Assembly (NCBI GenBank): GCA_028284265.1
Contig: JANQRZ010000003.1
Location: forward strand, 310,001 to 374,000
Direction of reading: 5' to 3'
From: Rhodothermales bacterium
GTDB lineage: Bacteria > Bacteroidota > Rhodothermia > Rhodothermales > JANQRZ01
DNA: 64,000 nt
A model generated the notes under the pieces. It did not search any database. It was not told the origin of the DNA and saw only the letters and a list, made by a program, of their open reading frames with translations. Within the stretch, counting starts at the first letter, position 1. The number at the start of each line of letters is the position of its first letter. Positions 18,316 to 26,173 of the stretch are shown one piece after another. The position numbers and the translations under genes were made by a program.

Positions 18316-19224
18316 ATGCCCGGCTTCCAATCTCCTCTCCGCTATCCCGGCGGCAAGCGCAAGCTCGCCAATTTTATCAAGCTACTCCTCCGCTCGAATG
18401 ACCTCTTGGATGGGGAGTATGCCGAGGTGTACGCGGGGGGGGCTGCTGTTGCACTTGAACTGCTCTTCGAGCGCTACGTCTCGCACATCCATATCAATGA
18501 CTACGATCCGGGCATCTACGCCTTCTGGTACTCGGCTGTCCATGAGACGGACGCGCTGTGCCAGCGGATCTGGGATGTAGAGGTCAAGATGGATGAGTGG
18601 TATCGCCAGCGTGAGATCCACGAGCAGTTGCATTCCGGTGAGGAAATTGCCCGCTTGGATGCAGCACTTGCTACATTCTTTCTCAACCGTGCGAATAGGT
18701 CGGGAATTATCTCAGGGGGTGTGATCGGCGGCAAGCAGCAGACAGGGGAGTGGGGGATCGGGGCACGATTTAACAAGCCTGAACTCGTGCGACGGATTGA
18801 GAAGATCGGGCGCGAGCGCAACCGGATCAGCGTAACTAGGAATGACGGAGTAGTCTTCTTGAGAGAGGTTGTCTCTACGTTACCGGCACGTTCCTTTACT
18901 TATTTGGACCCCCCCTATTACGTCAAGGGTCAGCAAATGCTCTACGCTAACTACTACAAGCCGGAAGACCACCGGAAAGTAGCTGAATTGGTGAGCAATC
19001 TAGGAATACCTTGGATGGTCTCCTACGATGACGTAAAAGAGATCCGTTCCCTTTATATCGCTCACCGTTCACAGGATTACGACATTCATTACAGCGCGCA
19101 AAAGCGGTACCGAGGCCGCGAAGTAGCGTTCTTCTCTGACGATCTTAACGTCCCAGATGTAGACGACCCTGCCCGCATCAACGGACGCAGCTTTCGGCAT
19201 TTGGAGTTTGAGTTGACGGCTTAG
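18316..19224 (+). CDS. D12-class DNA adenine N6-methyltransferase (Dam-like)
   Basis: A protein of 302 aa. It opens with the family's SAM-binding signature SPLRYPGGKRKL at residues 6-17, has EVYAGGAAVALELLF (motif I-like), and the catalytic motif IV DPPYY near residue 198 preceded by SFTYLD. It ends with SYDDVKEI and a YSAQKRYRGREVAFF region usual for D12 enzymes. It transfers a methyl group from SAM to adenine in a short target that cannot be read from sequence. No restriction endonuclease is adjacent, so it is an orphan methylase riding on the transposon. It could mark element DNA against host restriction or influence transposition. Confidence 0.9.
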   Translation: MPGFQSPLRYPGGKRKLANFIKLLLRSNDLLDGEYAEVYAGGAAVALELLFERYVSHIHINDYDPGIYAFWYSAVHETDALCQRIWDVEVKMDEWYRQREIHEQLHSGEEIARLDAALATFFLNRANRSGIISGGVIGGKQQTGEWGIGARFNKPELVRRIEKIGRERNRISVTRNDGVVFLREVVSTLPARSFTYLDPPYYVKGQQMLYANYYKPEDHRKVAELVSNLGIPWMVSYDDVKEIRSLYIAHRSQDYDIHYSAQKRYRGREVAFFSDDLNVPDVDDPARINGRSFRHLEFELTA

Positions 19225-19259
19225 GAGCCTGCGCCTCGTTTCGTCGTATACTGGCTACG

Positions 19260-19475
19260 ATGAGTTGCTCTGACCAACAACGCGAGAAGCCTCAAGCGGA
19301 CGCACCCGAGCGCCCGCAAGACCGGCCTTTGCCTAACACAGACTTCCCGCCAGCACTTCAGCGTACACTCGCACAGAAGCTCCAAGAAGAGCAGGCGGGT
19401 GATGGTTCTACGCTTTCAGAACCGGAGTTTAAGGAAGCGTTGCAGAAAGTTGCCCGGCAACGGCAATCTGACTGA
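19260..19475 (+). CDS. Small hydrophilic protein, transposon cargo
   Basis: A protein of 71 aa, 35 bp after the methyltransferase and in the same direction. It is strongly hydrophilic (rich in Gln, Glu, Arg, Pro), with an N-terminal disordered-looking part and a short helix (EFKEALQKVARQRQ) at the end. Its last 47 bp overlap the 3' end of the convergent transposase gene. It has no recognised domain. Position suggests the third gene of the cargo operon, but coding status rests only on the open frame and spacing. Confidence 0.45.
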   Translation: MSCSDQQREKPQADAPERPQDRPLPNTDFPPALQRTLAQKLQEEQAGDGSTLSEPEFKEALQKVARQRQSD

Positions 19476-20385
19476 GCATCGCCGTAAACATCGGCGTCTC
19501 CTTCTTGGCGTTGGAGTGCCGGAAAGCGAACTCGTCAACGTAGCGCTGTAGGTATCGCGGGTTGACGCCCTTGTGGACGGCGGTAACGCCCCCTTTGACG
19601 TGGCTCCCAAAGCCCTCGATGGAGTTGGTATGCACCGGGTTGGTGCCCTCCTCAGAGACGATCTCGCCTGTCTCATAATCAACGGCTTCCTTCGCATACT
19701 GCCAGCGGCGGTGCTGTACCCAATCATGCCCGTAGCCCATGTCTCCTAGCGGGCGATACACGCTGTATTCGTCGCTGTAGATCGTCGCACCTTCCTCTAC
19801 GTTGTCGGTGATGAGCGGGAGCACCGTGTCACGCTTGGTATCGTCTACAACGAAGGCGCGAACTCGCTTCACGCTCCCGTCCTCGCCGCGTTCGACTAGG
19901 CCAACCACCGGCTGTTTCCGGGTGCCCCGTCCCCGACGACTCTGGCCTTTGTAGCGCGGCTTCCCGCCGACGTAAGCCTCGTCCACCTCTACGGTCCCTT
20001 CCATCGCGGCGAAGTCGCCCTCGGCAAGCGCAGCGCGCACTAGCTGGCACATCTTCCACGCCGTCTTGTAGGTCACGCCGGTCTGCCGTTCGATCTCTTT
20101 GGCAGAGACGCCGCACCGGGTCTGTGCCATCTGGAAGACGACGTAGAACCAGACCGTAAGCGGGGTGCGGCTCCGGTAGAAGATGGTGCCCTTCGTCGGG
20201 TAGAACTGATTGCCGCATTCCTTGCACTCGTAGCACTTCCGCTTCTCGATCAGGTAGTGCTGTGTGGCGTCCTCACACTTCGGACACTCGATCCCATTGG
20301 GGAAGCGAAGCTCGGCTAGATGGGCGATGCACTTGGCCTCTGTGCTGAACTCTCGGATGAACTGCGCGACGGTATATTTCTGCAT
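19429..20385 (-). CDS. IS1595-family (ISXO2-like) transposase
   Basis: A protein of 318 aa, intact. The N-terminus has a zinc-ribbon with four CxxC cysteines (CPKCEDATQHYL, CYECKECGNQFYP), followed by TIFYRSRTPLTVWF and a helix-turn-helix-like region (GVSAKEIERQTGVTYKTAWK). The DDE core shows VEVDEAYVGGKPR (first Asp), IYSDEYSVYRPL (second Asp) and NSIEGFGSHVKGG (third acidic residue), with the FAFRHSNAK tail common to the family. It catalyses cut-and-paste movement of the element. The start codon lies 61 bp inside the right terminal repeat. The gene looks functional. Confidence 0.93.
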   Translation of the reverse strand: MQKYTVAQFIREFSTEAKCIAHLAELRFPNGIECPKCEDATQHYLIEKRKCYECKECGNQFYPTKGTIFYRSRTPLTVWFYVVFQMAQTRCGVSAKEIERQTGVTYKTAWKMCQLVRAALAEGDFAAMEGTVEVDEAYVGGKPRYKGQSRRGRGTRKQPVVGLVERGEDGSVKRVRAFVVDDTKRDTVLPLITDNVEEGATIYSDEYSVYRPLGDMGYGHDWVQHRRWQYAKEAVDYETGEIVSEEGTNPVHTNSIEGFGSHVKGGVTAVHKGVNPRYLQRYVDEFAFRHSNAKKETPMFTAMLSQIAVAGQLSATLP

Positions 20386-20446
20386 CAGAACGTGCCTTGA
20401 AGTTGGTGCCCAAAGGTACCGACTCCTAGTGCCATCCGCGTGTCAT

Positions 20447-20470
20447 ACCTGTAACAAGGGGATAAGCGCG
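20447..20470 (-). repeat. Right terminal inverted repeat
   Basis: Exact complement of 16693-16716 over 24 bases; it marks the right end of the IS1595-type element, 61 bp upstream of the transposase start. Confidence 0.9.
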
Positions 20471-20552
20471 AATGGTAATCAGGCGACGGCAATTTGCCTG
20501 AGTATCCACGACATTCTGGGGACTCGGCGCTCAACTAGATTGCTGCCATCCG

Positions 20553-20570
20553 TTACGTACAGGTTACGTA
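20553..20570 (+). repeat. TTACGTACAGGTTACGTA, right arm repeat
   Basis: Direct copy of 15983-16000 with one mismatch, outside the transposon but inside the HAD direct repeats. This suggests it belongs to the larger inserted segment rather than to the transposon. Confidence 0.5.
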
Positions 20571-20655
20571 AAGGGCGTCTCGTAGTGTCTCGCGCACCGA
20601 GACAGCCGTAGAGCGAATGTGCTATCAGACCCCTAGAAACGGCGATATTGACTCT

Positions 20656-20718
20656 TTATAGACGGCGCCTGTGTTGGAGATCGAAGTAGATGAACCGGAC
20701 AGCGGCGGGGTCGATCAC
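20656..20718 (-). pseudogene. Broken 5' end of a HAD phosphatase gene
   Basis: A GTG at 20718 overlaps the stop of the acyltransferase gene by four bases (GTGA) and reads VIDPAAVRFIYFDL, clearly the start of a HAD protein ending inside motif I. It then leaves homology and stops after 20 codons. The intact HAD gene at 15235-15933 starts MIDPSGVAFIFFDLDDTLLDH. The original operon was therefore probably acyltransferase then HAD, now split by the accessory segment. The two starts share about 69 % of bases over 42 positions, so this is not a recent simple duplication. Confidence 0.7.
20677..20694 (+). repeat. Direct repeat within HAD codons 9-14, right copy (att-like)
   Basis: Matches 15892-15909 in 16 of 18 bases, including an unbroken GAGATCGAA. 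The identity is highest just where the two reading frames switch from homologous to unrelated, as expected for a recombination core. Confidence 0.6.
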
Positions 20719-21869
20719 AGCGCCCGCTCCATCATCGCATACTCCTTATCGCGGACGGCCCCGAGCTTGTCGAGCGCGTTGACGAGCGGCGTATTCACGT
20801 CGAGCACCCAGCTCATCTCGCAGGCATCGTAGCCCAGCTTGATACCGGTCTGGATCGTGGCATCAATGAGGATGGCGTCGAAGCCGCGCCCGTGGAATTC
20901 GGGGAGGACGCCCATCAGCGGCATCCGCACTTCGTACACCCCGCCGAGCTTGGCGCGGGCCAGTAGCGTCGGCAGGCCGAGCGGGAAGAGGCGACCGCTC
21001 GGAACGTGCTTGAGCGCTTGGTTCAGGTTCGGGATCGTGATCGAGAAGGCGACCAGCTCGCCATCTTTTTCGAGAAAGAAAATCATCTCTGGCTCGATGA
21101 CCTGCTTGAGGTCTTTGGCGAGGTGCTGGAACTCGTGCTCGGTCATCGGGACGTGGCCCCAGTTGTGTGACCACGCCTCGTTGTAGATCCGCAGCACAGC
21201 GGCAGCGTCCTCCCAGAACCGGTCGGTGTCGAGCGTGCGGAGGCTCAGGCCGGGGTTACGGCGGAGGACGATCTCTGCTCCGCGGCGCAGCTTGTCCTTG
21301 TTGACGTAGGCCTCGTGGACGTAATAGGCCCACATCGTCATCGCCCGCTCGAACCCGTAGCGCTCTAGGAAGTCAACGTAGTAGGGCGGGTTGTAGGCCA
21401 TCAGGATCGACGGCTCGCGGTCGAACCCATCGACGAGTAAGCCGGACGTGTCGTTCATCGAAGGGTTCGTCGGGCCACGCACACCGGTCAGTCCGCGCTC
21501 GCGGAGCCAGCCAGTCGCGGCGTCGAGGAGCGCCTCGGTTACGCCGTAGTCCTCGATGCAGTCGAAGAACCCGAAGAAGCCGTTGCCGTCGTCGTATTTC
21601 TGGAGGTGCATCCCATTGAGGATCGCCGCGATTCGACCGACGACCTCGCCTTCTGCATTCTCCGCCAGAAACAGCTCAATCTCGCCGTGCTCGAAGAAGG
21701 GGTTCTTCTTAGGGTTCAGTACCTTCGCTTGGTCCATCCGCAGCGGGGCGACCCAGAACGGGTGTTCTGCGTAGTGCTGGTACGGGAAGTCGATGAACCG
21801 GCTTCTGTCTTTACCTGACGCAACGGGTCGAACGGTGACGCGGGTAGGAGCGGGCGCGACCTCGTTCAT
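20715..21869 (-). CDS. GNAT-like N-acyltransferase, possible bacterial ceramide synthase
   Basis: A protein of 384 aa starting at ATG 21869, 7 bp after the stop of the SPT-like gene. The N-terminal part (SGKDRSRFIDFPYQHYAEHP, then NPFFEHGEIELFLAENAEGEVVGRIA) and C-terminal GVYEVRMPLMGVLPEFHGRGFDAILI are GNAT-type, the latter resembling the acyl-CoA-binding loop. Bacterial ceramide synthases described in Caulobacter are GNAT-type acyltransferases working with a serine palmitoyltransferase. Coupling to an SPT-like gene here supports N-acylation of a sphingoid or capnoid base, but the exact substrate is inference. A HAD gene start overlapped its stop before disruption. Confidence 0.75.
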   Translation of the reverse strand: MNEVAPAPTRVTVRPVASGKDRSRFIDFPYQHYAEHPFWVAPLRMDQAKVLNPKKNPFFEHGEIELFLAENAEGEVVGRIAAILNGMHLQKYDDGNGFFGFFDCIEDYGVTEALLDAATGWLRERGLTGVRGPTNPSMNDTSGLLVDGFDREPSILMAYNPPYYVDFLERYGFERAMTMWAYYVHEAYVNKDKLRRGAEIVLRRNPGLSLRTLDTDRFWEDAAAVLRIYNEAWSHNWGHVPMTEHEFQHLAKDLKQVIEPEMIFFLEKDGELVAFSITIPNLNQALKHVPSGRLFPLGLPTLLARAKLGGVYEVRMPLMGVLPEFHGRGFDAILIDATIQTGIKLGYDACEMSWVLDVNTPLVNALDKLGAVRDKEYAMMERAL

Positions 21870-21876
21870 GGCAGGC

Positions 21877-23205
21877 TCAGTCGTGGTGTCCGTTGCCGGT
21901 ATGTCCGTTCGGGCCGGGTTGGCCGTTCGCACCGATGACGCCGTGGCGGATGCCGACGCGCTTGAAGGCGTCGAGGATGAAATCGAGTTCCTCGTTCGTG
22001 TGGGTCGCCATGTAGCTCGTCCGCATCAGCGATTGGCCCTTCGGGACAGCGGGCGGGACGACGGCGTTGACGAAGACGCCTTCTTCGAGCAGGTCTTTCC
22101 AGAACTGGAAGCACGTCATCATGTCACCCACGACGACCGGGATGATCGGCGTCTGGCTCGTCCACACGTTGAAGCCGAGGTCCCGGAAGCCGTCGCGCAT
22201 ATAGCTCGAAATCTCGTCGAGCCGGTCGAGGCGCTCCGGCTCCTCGATCAGGATGTCGAGGCAAGCGAGGACCGTCGCCACGTTCGCCGGAGGCATCGAG
22301 GCGCTGAAGATGTGGGTGCTCGCGGAGTGGCGGATGTACTCCGTGACTTCGTTCGACCCGACGACGAAGCCGCCGAGCGAGGCGAAGCTCTTCGAGAACG
22401 TGCCCGTGATGAGGTCGATCTCGTCGCGTAGCCCGAACACGTCCGCCGAGCCACGCCCGCCCTCACCGACCACGCCGATGGCATGGGCATCGTCGATCAT
22501 CAGGGCTGCGTCGAACTTGCGGGCGAGGTCAACCAGTTCGGGGATCTTGGCGAGCTTCCCGTTCATCGAGAAGACGCCGTCTGAGACGATCAGCTTGCCT
22601 GCGTCGGGTCGCTCCGCGTCGTACTTCTCCAGCAGGCGTTCGAGGTGGCGGACGTTGTCGTGCCGGTAGCGGACGGTTTCGGAGAGGCTGGTCTGGGTGC
22701 CCGCGACGATGCAGGCATGGTTGTCCTTGTCGCTAAAGACGAGGTCACCCTTGTTGGCGAGGCTCTGGATGACGCCTTGGTTCGTCATGTAGCCCGTCGA
22801 GAACAGCACACAGTTCTCCTTGCCCATGAACGCGGCGAGCTTCTGCTCTAACTCCAAGTGGAGGTCGAGGGTGCCGTTCAGGAAGCGGCTGCCGGTGCAG
22901 CCTGTGCCGTATTCCTCGATGGCCTGCTGCGCAGCCTCGACGACGCGGGGGTGGTTTGTCAGGCCGAGGTAATTGTTCGACCCGGCCATGATGACCTTGC
23001 GGCCCTTAATGACGGCGCGGGTGCCCTCAGCGACTTCAATGGGGCGGAAGTAGGGGTAGAGATCTGCTCCTTTGACGAGCGCGTAGTCGTTGTCCGGCGC
23101 AAAAAACTTGCGCGTCTTGGCGAAGATCGGGCGTCCGGTGCCCGCAGGTGCTGGCGTCTCTTCGCCGTCCGGCGTAGGCCGCTTCGTAAGGTCGGGCAAC
23201 GTCAT
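21877..23205 (-). CDS. spt: Serine palmitoyltransferase-like alpha-oxoamine synthase
   Basis: A protein of 442 aa, a PLP-dependent fold-type I enzyme. The KGADLYPYFRPIE opening is typical of bacterial serine palmitoyltransferases rather than of KBL or BioF. The core shows NNYLGLTNHP, GTGCTGSRFLNGT, the PLP-ring stacking region DKDNHACIVAG, DDAHAIGVVGEGGRG and the Schiff-base lysine in TGTFSKSFASLGG. It condenses serine with a fatty acyl-CoA or acyl-ACP to start sphingolipid synthesis. A closely related cysteate-acyltransferase (sulfonolipid) role, known in Salinibacter relatives, cannot be excluded. The C-terminal 25 residues are Gly/Asn/His-rich and probably disordered. The downstream GNAT-like gene follows within 10 bp. 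Confidence 0.88.
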   Translation of the reverse strand: MTLPDLTKRPTPDGEETPAPAGTGRPIFAKTRKFFAPDNDYALVKGADLYPYFRPIEVAEGTRAVIKGRKVIMAGSNNYLGLTNHPRVVEAAQQAIEEYGTGCTGSRFLNGTLDLHLELEQKLAAFMGKENCVLFSTGYMTNQGVIQSLANKGDLVFSDKDNHACIVAGTQTSLSETVRYRHDNVRHLERLLEKYDAERPDAGKLIVSDGVFSMNGKLAKIPELVDLARKFDAALMIDDAHAIGVVGEGGRGSADVFGLRDEIDLITGTFSKSFASLGGFVVGSNEVTEYIRHSASTHIFSASMPPANVATVLACLDILIEEPERLDRLDEISSYMRDGFRDLGFNVWTSQTPIIPVVVGDMMTCFQFWKDLLEEGVFVNAVVPPAVPKGQSLMRTSYMATHTNEELDFILDAFKRVGIRHGVIGANGQPGPNGHTGNGHHD

Positions 23206-23440
23206 AAGATCTCTCGAATCGCTGGTCCATCAACCGTATAACTCGCACAAGCTACGGTGGGGTGGCGGGGGGACCGGGCAAGATACAGTGAAACGGTGTT
23301 ATGCTACAGAAGCAGCCCTGTCAGCGGCCCGTACGGGGACGATGATCTTGAGTTGCTGTTGTCACAACTATCTTCGATGCGATCCGTGTGGCACAGTTCC
23401 CTCTCGGCCCGACCGCAATGCTGAGTAGCAGAGAGGAGGC

Positions 23441-24088
23441 CTAGAACTGCCAACGTAGAGACGCTGTCGCTCCCGTCGGTGTCGGGGCAATGTGGAGCGA
23501 CAGGTCATCGCTCACGTCGAAGTCGGCGAGTTCAGCACTGATGTAGGCGTCGAGCGCTTGGAGCGCATAGGCGAGGGTGCCGAGGAGGATCGAGAAGTCG
23601 CGGTTGCGGCGGCTCGCGTCGCGTAAGGCCCGGTTCGTCGCTGCCGGAAAGCCGCCCGCCTCCAGCCACTCGTCCACGAACTCCGGGTTCGGGTTGGTCG
23701 GGTCTGGGGTAGCATCGAGCATGATGGTCTCGCCGTCGGCGTAGATCGCAGCGCGGCGGTAGCGCACCGTCCGGTTGTTGTAGAGCACGACGAGTGCGAC
23801 TGCCCCCCCCACGCCAGCCAACACGACAGGCACCTTGAGATAATCCCCATTCGTGATCTGCCCCCAGCCGGGAACCAGCAGGCTACGACGCACGACCATC
23901 CCCGGCGATGGGTAGAAGTGCTCGGTTGGCTGGTCCGACCGCGCGGCCTGGGTGGTATCCACGATCACCAGAGGTGTGGCTACCGAATCCGGTTGCGCAA
24001 CGGCAGCACCGGCCCATAGCACAGCGATGAGTAGGAGGGAGGCTGCCTCTCGTCCGCTCCTAGCGGTCCAGCAGCAGATCGAGGACAC
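23441..24088 (-). CDS. DUF5683-like membrane-associated protein
   Basis: About 215 aa. No ATG is available; the GTG at 24088 overlaps parB by 29 bp and gives a plausible signal peptide (hydrophobic run LLLIAVLWAGAAVAQ). The middle RRSLLVPGWGQITNGDYLKVPVVLAGVGGAVALV is the conserved core of DUF5683, with YNNRTVRYRRAA after it and a later FSILLGTLAYALQALDAYI helix. The end, ASLRWQF, has the alternating aromatic finish of outer-membrane proteins. In Bacteroidota this family commonly follows parA-parB, as it does here. Function unknown. The start position is uncertain. Confidence 0.72.
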   Translation of the reverse strand: MSSICCWTARSGREAASLLLIAVLWAGAAVAQPDSVATPLVIVDTTQAARSDQPTEHFYPSPGMVVRRSLLVPGWGQITNGDYLKVPVVLAGVGGAVALVVLYNNRTVRYRRAAIYADGETIMLDATPDPTNPNPEFVDEWLEAGGFPAATNRALRDASRRNRDFSILLGTLAYALQALDAYISAELADFDVSDDLSLHIAPTPTGATASLRWQF

Positions 24089-25028
24089 GTTCGAGGTCGT
24101 CCTGCGAGTAATAGGTGATCTCGATCTTGCCCGCGCCGCCAGCCTTGTGCCGGATGGCGACTTGGGTGCTGAGGCGGTCGCGGAGCGTGTCGGTGAATTG
24201 TTCGATCTGGAGCGCGTCGCGGCTCGGGGTGGTAACCGCCTCGGCGGCTTCGTCGGCGGCCTTACTCGCAGGCGCGTCGTCGAGCCGCTTGCGGTACTCG
24301 CGGATGAGGGCCTCGACCTGCCGCACGGAAAGCTCATCCGCGACGATCTTGCGGTGGAGTTGAAGCTGCGCGTCGGGGTCTTCGATGGAGACGAGCATCC
24401 GGGCGTGGCCGCCGGTGAGGGTGCCGTCGCGCAGCGAGGCGAGGACCGGCGGCGGGAGGCGGAGCAGCCGGAGCGAGTTCGCCACCGTCGAGCGGTTCTT
24501 GCCGACCTTCTTCGCCACGACCTCCTGCGTCAGTCCGCACTCTTCCATCAGACGGTGGTAGCCGAGCGCGACTTCGACCGGATTGAGGTCGGCGCGCTGG
24601 ATGTTCTCGACGATCGCCATCTCCAGCATCGCCTCGGTATCGGCCTCGCGGACGTAGGCCGGGACGCGGCTCAGTCCGGCGCGCTTGGCTGCCCGGAGGC
24701 GACGCTCGCCCGAGATGATCTCGAACCGCCCTTCGCCGAGGGCACGGACGGTGATGGGCTGGATGATGCCGAGTTGGCGGATCGACCCGGCGAGTTCTTC
24801 AAGGGCTGCTTCCTCGAAGTCCTGACGTGGCTGGTACGGGTTCGGGCGGATGGCCTCCACGTCGAGTTCGGCAACACGCCCCAAGAGGCGGACGCGGTCC
24901 TCGAAGTTGTAAAGCTTCGTCTGGCCGACCCCACTCTCGGGAGCCGACGTAGCGTTGTCTGCCCGCTCCGAGATGGAGGGGATCAGCGCGTTGAGGCCCT
25001 TACCGAGGGCTGCTTTTTTCGTCGCCAT
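24060..25028 (-). CDS. parB: Chromosome-partitioning protein ParB
   Basis: A protein of 322 aa. Domains in order: N-terminal KKAALGKGLNALIPS (ParA-interacting segment), the CTP-binding ParB/Srx domain with IRPNPYQPRQDFEEAALEEL and IISGERRLRAAK, ENIQRADLNPVEVALGYHRL, the helix-turn-helix (LTQEVVAKKVGKNRSTVANS) that recognises parS, and a C-terminal dimerisation domain after an acidic linker. With ParA it segregates replication origins, so the window is likely near oriC. It lies 32 bp after parA. I did not find a clear parS palindrome by eye. Confidence 0.95.
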   Translation of the reverse strand: MATKKAALGKGLNALIPSISERADNATSAPESGVGQTKLYNFEDRVRLLGRVAELDVEAIRPNPYQPRQDFEEAALEELAGSIRQLGIIQPITVRALGEGRFEIISGERRLRAAKRAGLSRVPAYVREADTEAMLEMAIVENIQRADLNPVEVALGYHRLMEECGLTQEVVAKKVGKNRSTVANSLRLLRLPPPVLASLRDGTLTGGHARMLVSIEDPDAQLQLHRKIVADELSVRQVEALIREYRKRLDDAPASKAADEAAEAVTTPSRDALQIEQFTDTLRDRLSTQVAIRHKAGGAGKIEITYYSQDDLERVLDLLLDR

Positions 25029-25060
25029 GATCGTAGAGGTGGACCGTAGGGAAAAGTGCG

Positions 25061-25945
25061 TTAGTGGGTGTCCGGTTCGGAAACGTCGGCGGAGACGGGG
25101 TCGGCGTGGACGCCGTTGCCTGACCGGAGTCCGGCGGCAATCGGGCCGTTCGTGAGCGCCTCGTCGGGCTTGATGAGGTAGGAGCGGTTGGCGTCGATCA
25201 CCTCGCGGGCGAGGCCGATGTAGTTGCGTGCGCCCATGCTCGTCGCCTCGTAGAGCAGCACCGGCTTGCCGAAGCTCGGGGCTTCGCTCAGCCGGACATT
25301 CCGCTGGATGACGGTCTTGAAGACCTTCTCACCGAAATAGCGCCGGACCTCGGCAGCGACCTGCTTCGAGAGGCGCAGCCGCGTGTCGTACATCGTCAGG
25401 AGCACACCCTCGATTTCGAGGTGCGGGTTGAGATGCTGGCGGACGATCTTGATGGTGTTGAGGAGTTGGCCGAGCCCTTCGAGCGCGAAGTATTCGCACT
25501 GCACGGGGACCACGACAGAGTCTGCTCCCGTGAGCGCGTTGAGGGTCAGAAGGCCGAGCGACGGCGGGCAGTCGATGACGATGAAGTCGTACTTCCGGCG
25601 TGCCCCCTTGACGGCGCGCTTGAGCACCCGCTCGCGCTCCATCACGTCGATCATTTCGATCTCGGCCCCGACGAGGTTGATGTGGCTCGGGACCACGTCG
25701 AGGAATGGCATCTCGGTCGGGAGGACGGCCTCTTCGAGCGCGATGTCGCCGGTGAGCACCTCGTAGGTCGAGTACTCGACTTCGCGCTGGTCCACGCCGA
25801 CGGCAGACGAGCCGTTGGCCTGCGGGTCGATGTCGAGGAGCAGCGTCGGGTGCTCCGTCGCGGCGAGCGACGAGGCGAGGTTGACGGCCGTCGTCGTCTT
25901 GCCGACGCCGCCTTTCTGGTTCGCTACGGCGATGACCTTCCCCAT
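25061..25945 (-). CDS. parA: Chromosome-partitioning ATPase ParA (Soj)
   Basis: A protein of 294 aa. It opens [20 protein letters not shown], the deviant Walker A of ParA/MinD ATPases, followed by [32 protein letters not shown] (Walker B) and [16 protein letters not shown]. It lacks the N-terminal DNA-binding extension of plasmid ParAs, fitting a chromosomal copy. The last 30 residues are a variable, probably disordered tail. It is first gene of the parA-parB-DUF5683 operon on this strand. The divergent helicase gene starts about 230 bp away, leaving room for two promoters. Confidence 0.95.
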   Translation of the reverse strand: MGKVIAVANQKGGVGKTTTAVNLASSLAATEHPTLLLDIDPQANGSSAVGVDQREVEYSTYEVLTGDIALEEAVLPTEMPFLDVVPSHINLVGAEIEMIDVMERERVLKRAVKGARRKYDFIVIDCPPSLGLLTLNALTGADSVVVPVQCEYFALEGLGQLLNTIKIVRQHLNPHLEIEGVLLTMYDTRLRLSKQVAAEVRRYFGEKVFKTVIQRNVRLSEAPSFGKPVLLYEATSMGARNYIGLAREVIDANRSYLIKPDEALTNGPIAAGLRSGNGVHADPVSADVSEPDTH

Positions 25946-26173
25946 GTCGTCGCTACGTCGTAAAAGTTTGGTCCGTGAGTGGGTGCGCCGAGGTCGCTAA
26001 AAGAGGCCCTGGCAATATACCCGTGCGCCCCCCTCGCCGCAAACGAAGACGGTGAGAGTGGGAGAGGTTGAGGGTGTGAGGGGAGTAGAAAGGTGAAGCT
26101 CGAAACCATCGGCGTGGTCCGCGTACTTTCCCCAAGCCCATACCCTCTTCCACCCATACGCTCACACCCAAAC

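Larger units (their letters stand above)
16693..20470. mobile_element. IS1595-type transposon with ParB-like and adenine-methyltransferase cargo
   Basis: A 3,778-bp element bounded by 24-bp perfect inverted repeats (16693-16716 and 20447-20470). It contains a ParB-like gene, a D12 methyltransferase gene and a small ORF on the plus strand, and one IS1595-type transposase on the minus strand at the right end. IS1595 insertion sequences are normally near 1 kb; derivatives with passenger genes are known. The cargo genes have lower GC and more varied codon use than the flanking chromosome. Weaker similarity extends outward (GGCTAATTAC left, GCCTGATTAC on the right complement), so the true tips may lie 14 bp further out. 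I see no clear 8-bp target duplication. Confidence 0.85.
20386..20655. other. Non-coding stretch with right transposon end and arm repeat
   Basis: It contains the right terminal inverted repeat (20447-20470), the second TTACGTAC-type repeat (20553-20570) and a small hairpin (GTCTCG and CGAGAC) near 20586-20602. No gene was seen. It runs into the broken HAD gene start at 20656. Confidence 0.55.

Noticed and set aside
16685-20478. 8-bp target duplication of the transposon
   Set aside because: The eight bases outside the perfect repeats (TTACTTAA and AATGGTAA) do not match; shifting the ends outward by up to 14 bp also gives no match. Left open rather than claimed.
23206-23440. Possible small gene or RNA between the SPT-like and DUF5683 genes
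   Set aside because: No frame with start and plausible composition, and no stable conserved structure seen by eye.
26093-26173. Earlier ATG for the UvrD-type helicase
   Set aside because: The added leader is a translated intergenic stretch rich in Ser/Pro without family similarity; GTG 26174 is better placed.
25946-26173. parS site between parA and the helicase gene
   Set aside because: No match to the TGTTTCACGTGAAACA-type palindrome was found on reading.
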